Of a stretch of DNA of 64,000 nucleotides, positions 26,620-36,376 are shown piece by piece. Positions within the stretch are counted from its first letter, which is position 1, and the number at the start of each line of letters is the position of its first letter. The stretch is from contig JAOSJO010000001.1 of assembly GCA_027494055.1 (NCBI GenBank), positions 783,005 to 847,004 of the forward strand, in the 5' to 3' direction. Below the pieces are notes generated by a model. It did not search any database. It was given only the letters and a program-made list of their open reading frames with translations, and had not been told where the DNA came from. This DNA comes from Anaerolineae bacterium (GTDB lineage Bacteria > Chloroflexota > Anaerolineae > Aggregatilineales > JAFGMM01). Position numbers and translations under genes: made by a program.

Positions 26620-26975
26620 CCGGCCCCGGCGCGGGCACAAACCTGGGTCCGTCGCGGCATTGCTTGTTGCGCCTCACACCCCGACTGTATCTGTTCGCCT
26701 TTTGGTTCCCGCGACTGAAGTCGGCGGGTTCCAGAAGACACACGACCCCACGAGCCGAATGGACAGGGTGAACAGATACCGCCAGACAGCCCCAAACAAA
26801 AACCTAACCGACCTGTTGCAGAACCGTAACACCCTGTTTCGAAGCGGTGACAGCGCTGCCATTCCCTCGTAACAGGCCCGCGCTATTCTATGCACAACAA
26901 CGGACAGAACCTACCGCGTCGAAATGACCATGCGAACATGCATGAGACTACAGCGGCTGTCCAAAGGAGGGTGCA
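26620..26975. other. Intergenic region with a short MITE-like element
   Basis: 356 bases without a gene. It contains the 93-bp terminal-inverted-repeat element at 26687-26779 (listed separately). The rest, up to the AAAGGAGGG ribosome-binding site at about 26963, shows no feature I can support. Confidence 0.5.
26687..26779. mobile_element. Short MITE-like element with 13-bp terminal inverted repeats
   Basis: Begins GTATCTGTTCGCC and ends GGTGAACAGATAC (12 of 13 paired), 93 bp in all. Inside lies TTTTGGTTCCCGCGACTGAAG, shared with the longer element at 37749-38047 (CTTCTGGTCCCCGCGACTGA) and the remnant near 7490. No target duplication is evident here. Confidence 0.65.
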
Positions 26976-27757
26976 ATGAACAAGAGACGCGCAATTCTCA
27001 GCCGCACGCTGGTTTCCGCCCTGGTGCTGCTGGCGCTCGGCGCGAGCCTGCTGCCCGCAGCGGGCGTCGCCTCGGCGAACAGTGGCGCAACGGCGATTGT
27101 CACCAACTGCTACTACCTGAACGTCCGCACCGGCCCCGGCGTCGGGTACGGGCGGGTTACGGTGCTCGCGAGCGGTACCTACGTCACGATGCTGGGCCGC
27201 AACGCCGATGCGTCGTGGGTGAAGATACAGCCTATCGACGGGTCCTACTGGCAGGGTTGGGTCAACGCCTACTACCTGGCGCCCAGCATGAACATCTGGG
27301 ACCTGCCCATCGTGGATGGCGCGCCCCCGCCGCCGCCGCCCCCGCCGCCAGTCGCGAGCGGGATCGTCGTGAATGCGTACTACCTGAACGTGCGCACCGG
27401 CCCTGGCGTGGGCTACGGGATCGTGACTGTGCTGTCATACGGCACGCAGGTGAAGTTGGTGGGCCGCAACGCCGCCGCCTCGTGGGTGCAGATCGAGCCG
27501 CTCGCGTCGCAGTGGCGGGGCTGGGTGAATGCCTACTACATCGCCACCAGCTATTCGATCGGTAGCCTGCCGGTCACGGACGGCTCATCGCCGCCGCCAC
27601 CGCCGCCGGGCCAGCACATTCACATCGTGCAGCCAGGGAGACCCTGTACCGCATCGCCCGATATTACGGCACGACGGTGCAGGCCATCGCCGCCCTCAAC
27701 GGGATCTTCAACCCGAACCTGATCTACGTCGGCCAGAGGCTCGTCATCCCGGCGTAA
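26976..27757 (+). CDS. Secreted protein with two SH3-like domains and a LysM domain (one frameshift)
   Basis: About 260 residues. Signal peptide [24 protein letters not shown] (in parts: [14 protein letters not shown]) with cleavage likely after GVASA. Two bacterial SH3 repeats begin [18 protein letters not shown] and [18 protein letters not shown]. They are joined by a run of prolines; a second proline linker leads to LysM. The frame is lost near 27643 (a G missing from GGG). After repair the sequence reads [20 protein letters not shown] and [15 protein letters not shown], a clear LysM. It should bind peptidoglycan or another surface glycan. AAGGAGG precedes the ATG; a terminator follows. 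Confidence 0.88.
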
Positions 27758-27821
27758 CGGCTGCACAAACGCCTTAAGCCAAATGGCGTCGATCGCCGCA
27801 CGCTCCGAGCGCGACGGCGCA

Positions 27822-27859
27822 CGCTCCGGGTCAGTCCCCCTCCCGGAGCGTTTTCTTTT
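27822..27859 (+). terminator. Intrinsic terminator after SH3/LysM gene
   Basis: CGCTCCGGG, an 11-base loop, CCCGGAGCG, then TTTTCTTTT. Confidence 0.88.
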
Positions 27860-27911
27860 AGGGCGGTGGGGGAAATGGCGGGCGGCCCGACTCAGGCCGC
27901 CCGCACTTGTG

Positions 27912-28904
27912 TCAGGGCAGCGCGACCGGCACGAGCAGGTTGAGGAACAGCCCGGCGACGAACAGCGCCCCGGCAAACCGCGTGTGCACGAACGCCAGCG
28001 ACACGAACCACAGCGGCCACACGGGGTAATCCGGCGGCGGCTCGGCGGGCTTGGGCTTGTTGTAAGCCGCCAGCACGCGCACCAGCGTGCGCAGCGCCAG
28101 CACGCAGAGCAACACCCACGGGCCGACGATGCGCGCCGCCACCAGCACGATCACGATGACGTAGAACGCGACCATCATGCCCTGCGTCAGGCGCGCGGCG
28201 TTCTTGTAGCCGAGGATCACCGGCAGCGTGTTGATCCCCTTCGCCTTGTCGAGATCGAGCTTGTCCATGTGCTTGCCCATCAGCACGGTCGTGACCAGCA
28301 GCGCGTAGGGCAGCGTGGCGATGAGCGTGTTCAGGTTGATCGTCCCGGCGGTGACGTAGTACGTCCCGCCGATCATCAGCGGCCCCCAGACCAGCGCCAC
28401 GCCCACCTCGCCCAGGCCGCGATACTTGAGCCGGATGGGCGGCGCGACGTAGAACACGCTGATAAACAGCCCCAGCCCTGCAAAGAGCACGACCGGCCAG
28501 CCGCGCGTCGCGGTCAGGATCACGCCAATGGCGATGTTGACCGCGTTGAAAAGCAGAATCGCGCGCCGCAGGCCCTCCCGCGAGATCAGGCCGGCAAGCA
28601 CGGGATGGGGCGCGTACAGCGCACGCGCGTACTCGTCCGTGTCCACGCCGCTTTCCAGGTCGAAATAGTCGTTCATCAGGTTGTTGGTCGCGTGGGCCAG
28701 CAGCACGCCCACTGTCGCAAGCAGAAATGGCGCCCACGCGAACGCGCCATCGCCGGCAGCGAGCATGCCGCCGATCAGCGCCGAAGTCAGCGTCATGGAA
28801 AACACGCACGCGCGCGTGAGGATCAGCCAGCGCGACACGAAGTCCATCGGTTTGCCCTGGCCCAGGTTGCAGGTCTGAATCACTTCCGTCCAGTTGCGTA
28901 GCAT
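27912..28904 (-). CDS. UbiA-family prenyltransferase
   Basis: 330-residue membrane protein with about nine hydrophobic segments. The first Asp-rich motif is NNLMNDYFDLESGVDTDEY and the second DKLDLDKAKGINTLPV, which bind Mg-diphosphate in this superfamily. It resembles MenA-type enzymes but is distinct from the menA-like gene at 3620. It could transfer an isoprenoid to another aromatic acceptor or act in bacteriochlorophyll, haem or quinone metabolism. CAGGAGACGGAAC before ATG 28904 is a good ribosome-binding site. surE lies 24 bases upstream in the same direction. Confidence 0.88.
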   Translation of the reverse strand: MLRNWTEVIQTCNLGQGKPMDFVSRWLILTRACVFSMTLTSALIGGMLAAGDGAFAWAPFLLATVGVLLAHATNNLMNDYFDLESGVDTDEYARALYAPHPVLAGLISREGLRRAILLFNAVNIAIGVILTATRGWPVVLFAGLGLFISVFYVAPPIRLKYRGLGEVGVALVWGPLMIGGTYYVTAGTINLNTLIATLPYALLVTTVLMGKHMDKLDLDKAKGINTLPVILGYKNAARLTQGMMVAFYVIVIVLVAARIVGPWVLLCVLALRTLVRVLAAYNKPKPAEPPPDYPVWPLWFVSLAFVHTRFAGALFVAGLFLNLLVPVALP

Positions 28905-28928
28905 GTTCCGTCTCCTGAAACGAACTAC

Positions 28929-29750
28929 TCAGCCGCCGCTGGCCTCGCTCTGGAGCATCTGCCACAGGCGGAACAGGTCCGTGCGCGAGGTCATATCCAG
29001 GCTCAGCGGCGTCACGGAAACCACGCCGTCATGCAGCAGCGCGTACACGTCCGAGTCCGGCTCGGCGTGGGCTGGGTCTGCCTTGAACTCATAGCCGAGT
29101 TGCGCCTCGTCAGAGAGCACGGCGCGCTCCGGGCGCGTGGGCCAGAACACGCGCCGCCGCGAGAGCCGGGTGACGCGCCAGGGCGTCTCCGTCGTCGCGT
29201 TCTGCGGCACCTCGACCTTGAGCACGTCCACGTCGTCGGGGATGTGGTCGGTGCGCAGCAGCCACCGGCTGAACAGCCTGGCGAAGTGCGCCGCCACCGT
29301 GAAATCGACCTCGGCGTAACTGAGGTGCATGCCGATGGGCATCTGGCGCGAGATCGCCAGCGCCGGGATGCCGAAGCTGGCCGCCTCCAGCGCGGCGCCA
29401 ATGGTCCCGGAGATCGTCACGCCGTTGCCGGTGTTCTCGCCATAGTTGATGCCCGAAACGACGAGCGCGGGCATCGTGTCGGTCAGTTCGAGAATGCCAT
29501 GCTGCACCGCCTGCGCGGGCGTGCCATCGACGGCGTAGACGGTCCAGGGCTTGCCCTGGATCATCACCTTCTCGGCGTAGATGCGCCCGGCGCTGGTGAC
29601 CGGCAGGCTCCGCCCCATGCCCGACTGCTGCTCGCGCGGTGCGACAACCTGGACCCACCCCAGCTCGGAGAGCGCTTCCGCAACCGCCCACAGCCCCGGC
29701 GATTGGATACCGTCATCGTTCGTCAGCAAGATAACCGGTCGCTCGGCCAC
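28929..29750 (-). CDS. surE: 5'/3'-nucleotidase SurE
   Basis: About 274 residues. SurE signature PVILLTNDDGIQSPGLWAV with the metal-binding Asp pair, then APREQQSGMGRSLPV and PALVVSGINYGENTGNG, which bind the phosphate of nucleoside monophosphates. YAVDGTPAQAVQHGI follows. Start GTG 29750 is chosen because GAGGAG lies ten bases ahead and the conserved part begins at once; the frame stays open to 29786. The gene overlaps nothing and is followed by the UbiA-family gene. Confidence 0.93.
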   Translation of the reverse strand: MAERPVILLTNDDGIQSPGLWAVAEALSELGWVQVVAPREQQSGMGRSLPVTSAGRIYAEKVMIQGKPWTVYAVDGTPAQAVQHGILELTDTMPALVVSGINYGENTGNGVTISGTIGAALEAASFGIPALAISRQMPIGMHLSYAEVDFTVAAHFARLFSRWLLRTDHIPDDVDVLKVEVPQNATTETPWRVTRLSRRRVFWPTRPERAVLSDEAQLGYEFKADPAHAEPDSDVYALLHDGVVSVTPLSLDMTSRTDLFRLWQMLQSEASGG

Positions 29751-29886
29751 GATAAGCTCCTCGTGTTCAAGATGTACGCAGGACACATTATAGCAGCCTC
29801 CAGTTAAACCGCCGTTAAAACCCGTCGGCGGCGCGGCCCGCCAGCAACACCGGGCGCGTCGCTATTAAACAATGTCTTAATCATTC

Positions 29887-29915
29887 TTGCCCTGCGCGCG
29901 TTTTTTTGTTAGAAT
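29887..29915 (+). promoter_or_regulatory. Promoter ahead of the KamA-family gene
   Basis: TTGCCC (29887-29892), a 17-base spacer and TAGAAT (29910-29915). It faces the gene starting near 30015 and gives a leader of about 95 bases. Confidence 0.65.
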
Positions 29916-29925
29916 GTTCACAGGT

Positions 29926-29984
29926 GTGAGCGACGCTGCAATAAGGGCCGTCGTTTATGGGCCTTTCACACGTCGCTCACTTTT
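29926..29984 (+). promoter_or_regulatory. Structured leader or attenuator before the KamA-family gene
   Basis: Perfect 10-bp inverted repeat GTGAGCGACG (29926-29935) and CGTCGCTCAC (29971-29980) enclosing a 35-base loop, followed by TTTT. Long-loop stem plus T-run could act as an attenuator or be a regulator binding structure. Confidence 0.5.
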
Positions 29985-30014
29985 CGTCAATCGCGCCGGA
30001 CGGTGTAAGGAGGT

Positions 30015-31881
30015 TTGGCTACAAATGGGATAACGAATCCGGAGAAAAATGGCGTACCAAAGTCGTTGGACATGCTCCGACGCGCAGCGCCGCGTATCTT
30101 CGACCTCTTGAGGGACAGCCCTTCGCTTGAGGCGGCGCGCGAGAACCTGTTCACCTATATCAGCAACCGCGAAAAAACGCTCTTCTTCTCAGACAACGCC
30201 CTGCACCCGCTGGAGCACGCCACGGCGCGCGAGTGCGTCCGGGTGCTCAAGAGCCTGATCGCGCCGCGCCACGAGACGCGGGCGGGGTTCAGCACCGCTC
30301 GAAACGCTGTGGCGCTTCGTGCGCAGCGACGACCCAGAGGCCACGCCGGTCGCCGAGGGCTTTGTCCTGGAATTCGTGCACCTCTTCAGGGGCCTCAGCG
30401 GCGAGTCGGGACTCGTGCAGGGGTGGCTCGGGCCGGCCCTCGCCGAGGCGGGCGCGGAGCTGGTGGACTTCAACCAACTGGAGGGCCGGCGCGCAGGCGT
30501 CGCGCGCTCTGACTTCCTCGACCAGGCCGCGGCCCACATGTGGGCGCGTGTCAGCCGCCACCCGACCGGCCTCGACCCGGAGGTGGTCGCCCGGCGCAGG
30601 CGGAACGCGCAGGCCATCATCGACTTCTTCGACGCCACCCCAGCGCACTGGGAGAGCTTCGCCTGGCAACTGGCGCACGTCATCCAGGGGCCGGAGGCCG
30701 TCGCGCAACTGGAGCAGTTGATCCCCATGACGCCGGCGGAGAAGGACGCGGTGCGCCTGGCGGTCGAAAACGGCATCCCCTTCGGCATCACGCCCTACTA
30801 CCTCTCGCTGTTCGACTTCGACTCCGCCAGCCGCCGTGAGGACGCGCAGGTCCGCGCGCAGGTGATCCCGCCGCTGCACTACGTCCGGCGCATGATCGAA
30901 CACAAGCAAGACCGCGAATTTGCGTTCGACTTCATGCACGAGCGCGACACCTCGCCCATCGACCTGGTGACGCGGCGCTACGCCTCTATCGCCATCCTCA
31001 AGCCGATTGACACCTGCCCGCAGATCTGCGTCTACTGCCAGCGCAACTGGGAGATCGCCGGCCCGATGGAAGCGAGCGGCTTCCCGGCGCGGGAGAAGCT
31101 CGACGCCGCGCTTGACTGGTTCGCAGCGCACCCCGAACTGCGCGAGGTGCTCGTCACCGGCGGCGACCCGTTCTTCCTCAGCGACAGGCGCATCAAGCAC
31201 ATCCTCGACCGCCTGGCGGCGATGGACCACATCACCAATATCCGCTTTGGCACCCGCGCGCTCGTGACGCTGCCCATGCGCGTCACCGACGACCTGGCGG
31301 ACCTGCTCAGCCGCTACATCGCGCCGGGACGGCGCAACGTCTCCGTGGTCACGCACATCGAGAGCGCCGCCGAGGTCACGCCAGAGATGGCCGATGCCGC
31401 GTACCGGCTGCGGTCGCGCGGCCTCCACCTCTACAACCAGCAGGTGTTCACTCTGCACACCAGCCGCCGCTTCCAGGCCGTCGCCAACCGCGTGGCAATG
31501 AAGAAGATCGGCGTGGACCCGTACTACACCTTCTACCCCAAAGGCAAGGAGGAGACGCGCGACTATGTGACCCCGCTCGCGCGCATCCTGCAGGAACGCA
31601 AGGAAGAGGCCCGGCTGCTGCCCGGCATGTTCCGCACCGACGAGCCGGTGTTCAATGTGCCGCGCCTGGGAAAGAATCACGTCCGCGCGCGGCAGGACCG
31701 CGAGCTGATCGCGATCCGGCCTGACGGGCGGCGCGTCTACCTCTGGCACCCCTGGGAAAAGGGCATCATGCCCACCGAGCCGTGGCTCTACGTGGACAAC
31801 GGCATCCACAGATACCTCGAACAGCTTGAAGAGATCGGCGAAGACCCGGCAGAGTACGCGAGCATCTGGTACTACTACTGA
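30015..31881 (+). CDS. KamA-family radical SAM protein, lysine 2,3-aminomutase-like (one frameshift)
   Basis: About 621 residues, longer than the usual 410-470 of lysine 2,3-aminomutase because of a ~170-residue N-terminal helical extension. The radical SAM cluster motif CxxxCxxC is seen in DTCPQICVYCQRNWE. VLVTGGDPFFLSD is the SAM-binding glycine motif; RFGTRALVTLPMRV and HTSRRFQAVANRVAMKKIGV follow as in KamA. The frame slips near 30295. Start is uncertain: TTG 30015 is only one or two bases from AAGGAGG, and ATG 30024 gives the mini-ORF Met-Gly-stop. Beta-lysine formation is possible but the divergent N-terminus leaves the substrate open. Confidence 0.83.
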
Positions 31882-32028
31882 CCGGAGTCAAGCTGACGCA
31901 ACGAGCGCGCGCCGTGGCCCTTTCCGTCGGGGAGGGCCTGGGGGGGGCGGTAGGGCTTCCTGCGCATTATATGCTATATTTGGGATGTCCTTCGCCCCCT
32001 TTTCTCATATTTTTAAGGAGAGACGCCC

Positions 32029-32775
32029 ATGTTTGCCGTTCTGTCGCTGTTTCTGCCGCTTGCGCTGACGGCCACGCCGACGAACGATTACCAGCTTCAG
32101 GAGAGTGAAGACAACACCGCGCTTGTGATAGTGTTGTTCATCGGTCTGCTGATCGCGGCGGCCATCGTGACATGGATCATCACATCGCGCTCGAAGCAAG
32201 AAGCCGGACGGGAAGCAACCCCCAGGCGGGCGGAGCCAGAGGCCGAGCCGCACGCCAAACCCGTCCGGACGCCGCCGGTGCCAGAGATGGCGGCGCGCGA
32301 GGTGGCGGCGCCGGAGGTCGTGAAGCCGGAGGCGGCGGCCTGGGAGGAAGAGCCGGCCCCGCTCGCCGAGCCGGAACCGTCCGCGCTCGCGCCCAAGCCG
32401 GAGGCCGCCGTGCAGGTCGCCGAGGAAGCGCCCGCGCCCCCGGTGGCCGAGCCGGTCGCAGCGCCGGAAGCCGCGGCAGAAGCCGCGGCAGAAGCCGCGC
32501 CGGCTCCCTCAGCCGAGCCGGACGACCTCCGCCTGATTGAGGGGATCGGCCCGAAGGTGTCGCGCGCGCTGATGGACGCAGGGATCACGACGTTCGCGCA
32601 GGTCGCGGCGAGCACGCCAGAGCATCTCGAGGCGGTCGTCACCGGCGCGGGCGTGCGCATCATCCCCGGCGCGCCGGCGACCTGGCCGGACCAGGCCCGG
32701 TTCGCTGCAGCAGGCGACTGGGAGGGCCTGGAGCGGCTGCAAGGCAGCCTGAGGGCCGGGCGGCGGCCAGACTAG
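32029..32775 (+). CDS. Membrane-anchored helix-hairpin-helix domain protein
   Basis: 248 residues. An N-terminal signal-like segment (MFAVLSLFLPLALTATP) and one membrane helix (TALVIVLFIGLLIAAAIVTW) anchor it. A long Ala/Glu/Pro-rich linker follows with a short tandem repeat (EAAAEAAAEAAP). The C-terminal ~80 residues form a helix-hairpin-helix unit, LRLIEGIGPKVSRALMDAGI then TTFAQVAASTPEHLEAVV, of the type found beside ribosomal or polymerase subunits, where it binds nucleic acid or protein. TAAGGAG before ATG 32029. The role of such a domain on the cytoplasmic face of the membrane is unknown. Confidence 0.75.
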   Translation: MFAVLSLFLPLALTATPTNDYQLQESEDNTALVIVLFIGLLIAAAIVTWIITSRSKQEAGREATPRRAEPEAEPHAKPVRTPPVPEMAAREVAAPEVVKPEAAAWEEEPAPLAEPEPSALAPKPEAAVQVAEEAPAPPVAEPVAAPEAAAEAAAEAAPAPSAEPDDLRLIEGIGPKVSRALMDAGITTFAQVAASTPEHLEAVVTGAGVRIIPGAPATWPDQARFAAAGDWEGLERLQGSLRAGRRPD

Positions 32776-32890
32776 CGCGCTCGCGTCCGGGGCAAGACAA
32801 ACGCAGACGCCTCAAACGGGAGGGTGCGCCGCGCTGCGCCCCGCACCTTCATGCAGACCGCGTAACGCGACCCCGGCGGCGTGGTATGCC

Positions 32891-34241
32891 TCACGGCAGC
32901 CAGCCGCCGTCGATGCCGCTCTCCGCAATCTGCCGCAGCACGCCGCCGGCCACATCGTAGACCCAGATTTCCGGACTGGCGAACTGCTCCGTGAGCCGGT
33001 AGCGCTGGATCAGCAGCCACCCGCCGGTCGGGTCCCAGACGAAGCGCGTGTTGTTGTACGCGGGGTCGTTCGTCACCGGGCGCAGCGCGCCTGACGCCAC
33101 ATCGTAGAGCACCAACTGTCGGCCTGTGGCGACGCCGGCCGCGCCCTCCTCCAGGTTGTGCCGGCCAAGGGCGATCAGCCCGCCGTCGGGCGACCACGCG
33201 CTGCCCTGGTCGTCCTGCCCGTCTTCGAGCAGGGGCGCGAGGCCGCCGTCTGCGCTCAGGTCCGCGAGCCACAGCTCCGGGACGAACTGCCGGCCGACGC
33301 GACGGATGTCGGCGTAGACCATCTGCGCACCGTCGGGCGCGAAGCTGCCGACCTCGCCCATCAGCGACGGGATGACGGCGACCGCGCCGCTGTCCAGGTC
33401 GAGCACGCGGATGCCCTCCACGCTCGCGTCGTAGAAGGCCAGCCGGCTCCCGTCTGGACTCCACGTGGGCGCGTACCCCAGCACCTGCCGGTCCTGAAAG
33501 ACCGGCGCGGTCTCGCCGGTATCGAGGTCGTAGAGCCAGACGCGGCTCGGCAGCCCGCCCCGCTCGCGTAGCTCGTAGGCCAGCAGCCGCCCGTCGGGCG
33601 ACCACGCCAGGCCGCCGCAGCCATCGGGCGCGCAATCCACGACCTTGCGCGGGTTGGAGCCGTCCGCCTCGATGAGCCAGATGTCTACCGTGGGCGTGGC
33701 GGTGCGCACCGCCACCGCGATCTGCGACCCGTCAGGGCTGGGCGCGAAGCTGTCGAGGCCGTACTCTGCCGTGAACAACGCGTGCGGCGCGCCGCCGTCG
33801 ATGGGCGCTTCCCAGAGGCCGCGCAACATGCCCCTCCTCCAGCGCGAGGTACAGCGCGCGCGGCGCGCGCGGCGTGAAGGACCACGCCACGTCCTCCTGC
33901 GTGCGCCGTCCGGCGGCGCTCTGCGCGCCGGCCTGGAGCGTCACCGTGTAGGTCGCGCCGGGCGCAAGCGGCGCGTCTGGCGCAAACGTCATGGTGTTGC
34001 GCGCCCAGCGAAACCCACCCGCGACCGGCGGCGCTATCGCAAAGTGCGCCTCGGCGCTCGCGGCGTCCATCCGCTCGCCGAAGGTGACGCGCACCGCTGC
34101 GGTGCTGGGCGGGCTTTGGCCGTCGCCGGGCGCGTAATCGAGCACGGGCACGCCGATGTTGTCGCCAAGCGCCAGCACCACGCCGAGCGCCACGACCAGC
34201 GCCGCGCTGACGCCCAGGACGAGGCGGTCAAACGCATCCAT
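32891..34241 (-). CDS. Membrane-anchored Big_5 plus TolB-like beta-propeller protein (one frameshift)
   Basis: About 449 residues in one gene split near 33825. The N-terminus MDAFDRLVLGVSAALVVALG (with VVLALGDNI) is a membrane anchor. Next comes an Ig-like Big_5 domain (AVRVTFGERMDAASAEAHF, NTMTFAPDAPLAPGATYTV). After the frame change the protein continues as MLRGLWEAPIDGG and repeated WD40-like blades of the form FAPSPDGSQIAVAV, LAWSPDGRLLAYEL, PTWSPDGSRLAFYD, SAWSPDGGLIALG. The architecture suggests an extracytoplasmic sensor or binding protein; no catalytic site is seen. Confidence 0.82.
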
Positions 34242-34337
34242 CTTGCATCCCCGCCCGGCCTGTCAACCGCAACCGTGAGACAGGTGCATTCCATCGTGGG
34301 GGCACGCTTGTAGCCCACCGATGCTCTGCCTGTTTTA

Positions 34338-34449
34338 CCTCACCCCCACCGACCTTCGGTCGGCGCCCCTCTCCATAAAATGGAGAGGGGGTGAATAAGA
34401 ATAGCGTAAGTCCCCTCTCCACGAGTGGAGAGGGGATTTAGGGGTGAGG
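34338..34449. repeat. MITE-like dispersed repeat with CCTCACCCC/GGGGTGAGG ends (copy 1)
   Basis: 112 bp with terminal inverted repeats CCTCACCCC and GGGGTGAGG. It contains two internal hairpins, CCCCTCTCCATAAAATGGAG with AGGGG, and TCCCCTCTCCACGAGTGGAG with AGGGGA. An inverted second copy at 44427 is interrupted by the IS element. Confidence 0.8.
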
Positions 34450-34540
34450 TAATACTTGCGCATGGAGTCGCCCCAATGTCGGGCTACTCCCCCTGAGACC
34501 TGCCTCCCCGCCGACGTGACGCGCCGAACCAGAGTCGCGC

Positions 34541-35342
34541 TCATGGGTAGAGGTAGGGCTGCGGGGGCGGCGCGACCGCCTCCACCGACTCGGCGACCAG
34601 GACCGGCATCGGCTCGCCGTCTACCGCGCCCCTGCGCGAACACACCCCTGACGCGCACCCACGTGTCGGCCTGGAACGCGGCGGCGTCCGGCGTCTGGAC
34701 CACGAGGCCGACCGGCGTCGCGTCGGCCACGCAGCACACCAGCACGAACCGCGCCACCATGAACTGGTCGTCGGCGAGGCGCGGGTCGCGGTAGACGAAG
34801 CCGACCACGTCCGCTTGCGCGCCGTTGAGCGCGTTGGGCGCGGGGTTCTCGTTCATCGCCCTCACCCAGTCGAGCACGTTGCGCTCGGCGGGTATCACCG
34901 TGAGCGTGCTCCCGGCGGCGTCGGCGGCGAGGGCGATGTCGGTCGAGACGCCCCGGTTCGCGATGGCGCTCGTCCCCAGCGGCCTTGCCGGCACCACCAC
35001 GCCGAGGATCACCGGCATTGCCACGATCAACAGCGGCCAGAGCGACCGCCGGGCCAGCCCGTGGTGGTGATGGTGGTGCGCGTGATCGTCGTGGTCGTGC
35101 GACCCCGACGCGACATGCGGGGGGCTTAAGCCCTCTGTCTGCGCATCGTCGGATGCGCTGCGGTCGAACAGGCCGTAGGACTGCGCGAGCGCGATAAGTA
35201 GCGCCACCGCCACCAGCGAGAGCCAGGCGAAGCGCGGCGCGATGTAGTAGTACAGCGTGCCGTTGAACAGCTTGTCAGCCAGGAAGATCGCCAGGCCGAC
35301 CAGGATCAGCGCTTTGAGGGCCAGGTAGGTGCGCTCGCTCAC
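34541..35342 (-). CDS. TIGR03943-like membrane protein with His-rich loop (frameshift near the end)
   Basis: About 266 residues: two N-terminal membrane helices, a His-rich cytoplasmic or external loop (SGSHDHDDHAHHHHHHG), another helix and a C-terminal OB-like domain (FVYRDPRLADDQFMVARFVL, VCCVADATPVGLVV). This matches the YcgQ-like partner of YcgR-type permeases, known in Bacillus beside zinc-responsive genes. In the present frame the end is nonsense; a one-base change near 34637 restores AVDGEPMPVLVAESVEAVAP with stop at 34541. The cluster of His suggests metal binding. It lies nine bases after the permease gene. Confidence 0.82.
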
Positions 35343-35351
35343 CGTCGCCTC

Positions 35352-36278
35352 CTAGAGCGGCACGTTCAGGTTGATGAAGACGGCGATCAGGGTGGTCAGC
35401 AGGAGTGGGAGGAGGATGAGGTACGCCACGATCTTGCGCCTGAAGACGCCGAGGAACATCATCGTGCTTTTGATGTCCACCATCGGCCCGAAGACCAGGA
35501 ACGCCAGGATCGAGCCGGCGCTGAACGTGTTGACGAAGCTCAGCGAGATGAAGGCGTCCACGGTGGAGCACACCGAGAGCACGAACGCCAGCGCCGACAG
35601 CACCAGCACCGAGACCAGCGGCCCCGCGCCGAGCGACGTGAGGACGCTCTGAGGCACGAGGGTCTGCATCAGCGCGGCCAGCGCCGACCCGATGACCAGG
35701 TAGCGGCCCATCTCGAAGAACTCGTCAGCGGCGACGCGCAGCGCGCGCTGCACGCGGACGCGCAGCGGCTCAGCGCCCGGCTGCGCCAGCGCCTCGCCCG
35801 ACCCGCCCATGATGGGCATGGGGCCGGCCGTGCGCGGCAGCATGATGCTGGCGGGCGACCTGTTGAAGGAGAAGATCACCCCCACGGTGACGGCGACGAT
35901 CAGGCCGATGCCGACGCGCGCAAACAGCATCGGCCCCCAGCCATACGCGGCGGCGGTGCTCGCGATGACGATGGGGTTGATGATCGGCGCGGCAAGCAGG
36001 AAGGCAATCCCGGCGGAGATGGGGAGGCCCTTGGAGAACAGCCGCCGGGTGAGCGGCACGACGCCGCACTCGCACACCGGGAACGCGAAGCCAAACGCCG
36101 CGCCGAGCAACGTCGCGGGCAGCGCGCGGCGCGGCATGAGGCGGATCAGGTCCTCGCGCCGCACGAAGACCTCCACCAGCCCGGAAGCGACCGTGCCGAG
36201 CAGCAGGAACGGGGCCGCCTCGATGAAGATGCCCAGAAAGATCGTCGTAAACGTCGCGAGCTGCGCGCCCAAATCCAT
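35352..36278 (-). CDS. Permease of the ArsP/DUF318 (YcgR-like) family
   Basis: 308-residue membrane protein with about eight to nine hydrophobic segments in two halves. Family hallmarks: FAFPVCECGVVPLTRRLFSK, with its paired Cys, and LAAPIINPIVIASTAAAYGW in the first half; VLSVCSTVDAFISLSFVN and LVFGPMVDIKSTMMFLG in the second. Members export methylarsenite or act in metal homeostasis. The partner with a His-rich loop downstream favours a metal-related role here. The pair is probably one operon, starting at 36278. Confidence 0.87.
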   Translation of the reverse strand: MDLGAQLATFTTIFLGIFIEAAPFLLLGTVASGLVEVFVRREDLIRLMPRRALPATLLGAAFGFAFPVCECGVVPLTRRLFSKGLPISAGIAFLLAAPIINPIVIASTAAAYGWGPMLFARVGIGLIVAVTVGVIFSFNRSPASIMLPRTAGPMPIMGGSGEALAQPGAEPLRVRVQRALRVAADEFFEMGRYLVIGSALAALMQTLVPQSVLTSLGAGPLVSVLVLSALAFVLSVCSTVDAFISLSFVNTFSAGSILAFLVFGPMVDIKSTMMFLGVFRRKIVAYLILLPLLLTTLIAVFINLNVPL

Positions 36279-36376
36279 CGCTGACCCTGCGCAACACCAG
36301 ACCGGTTCGGCTAGAGCTTAGACAAGGCGGCGCTTTCCCGCAAGGGAGGGACGGCGCGCGGGAAGCGCGGCCGGCC

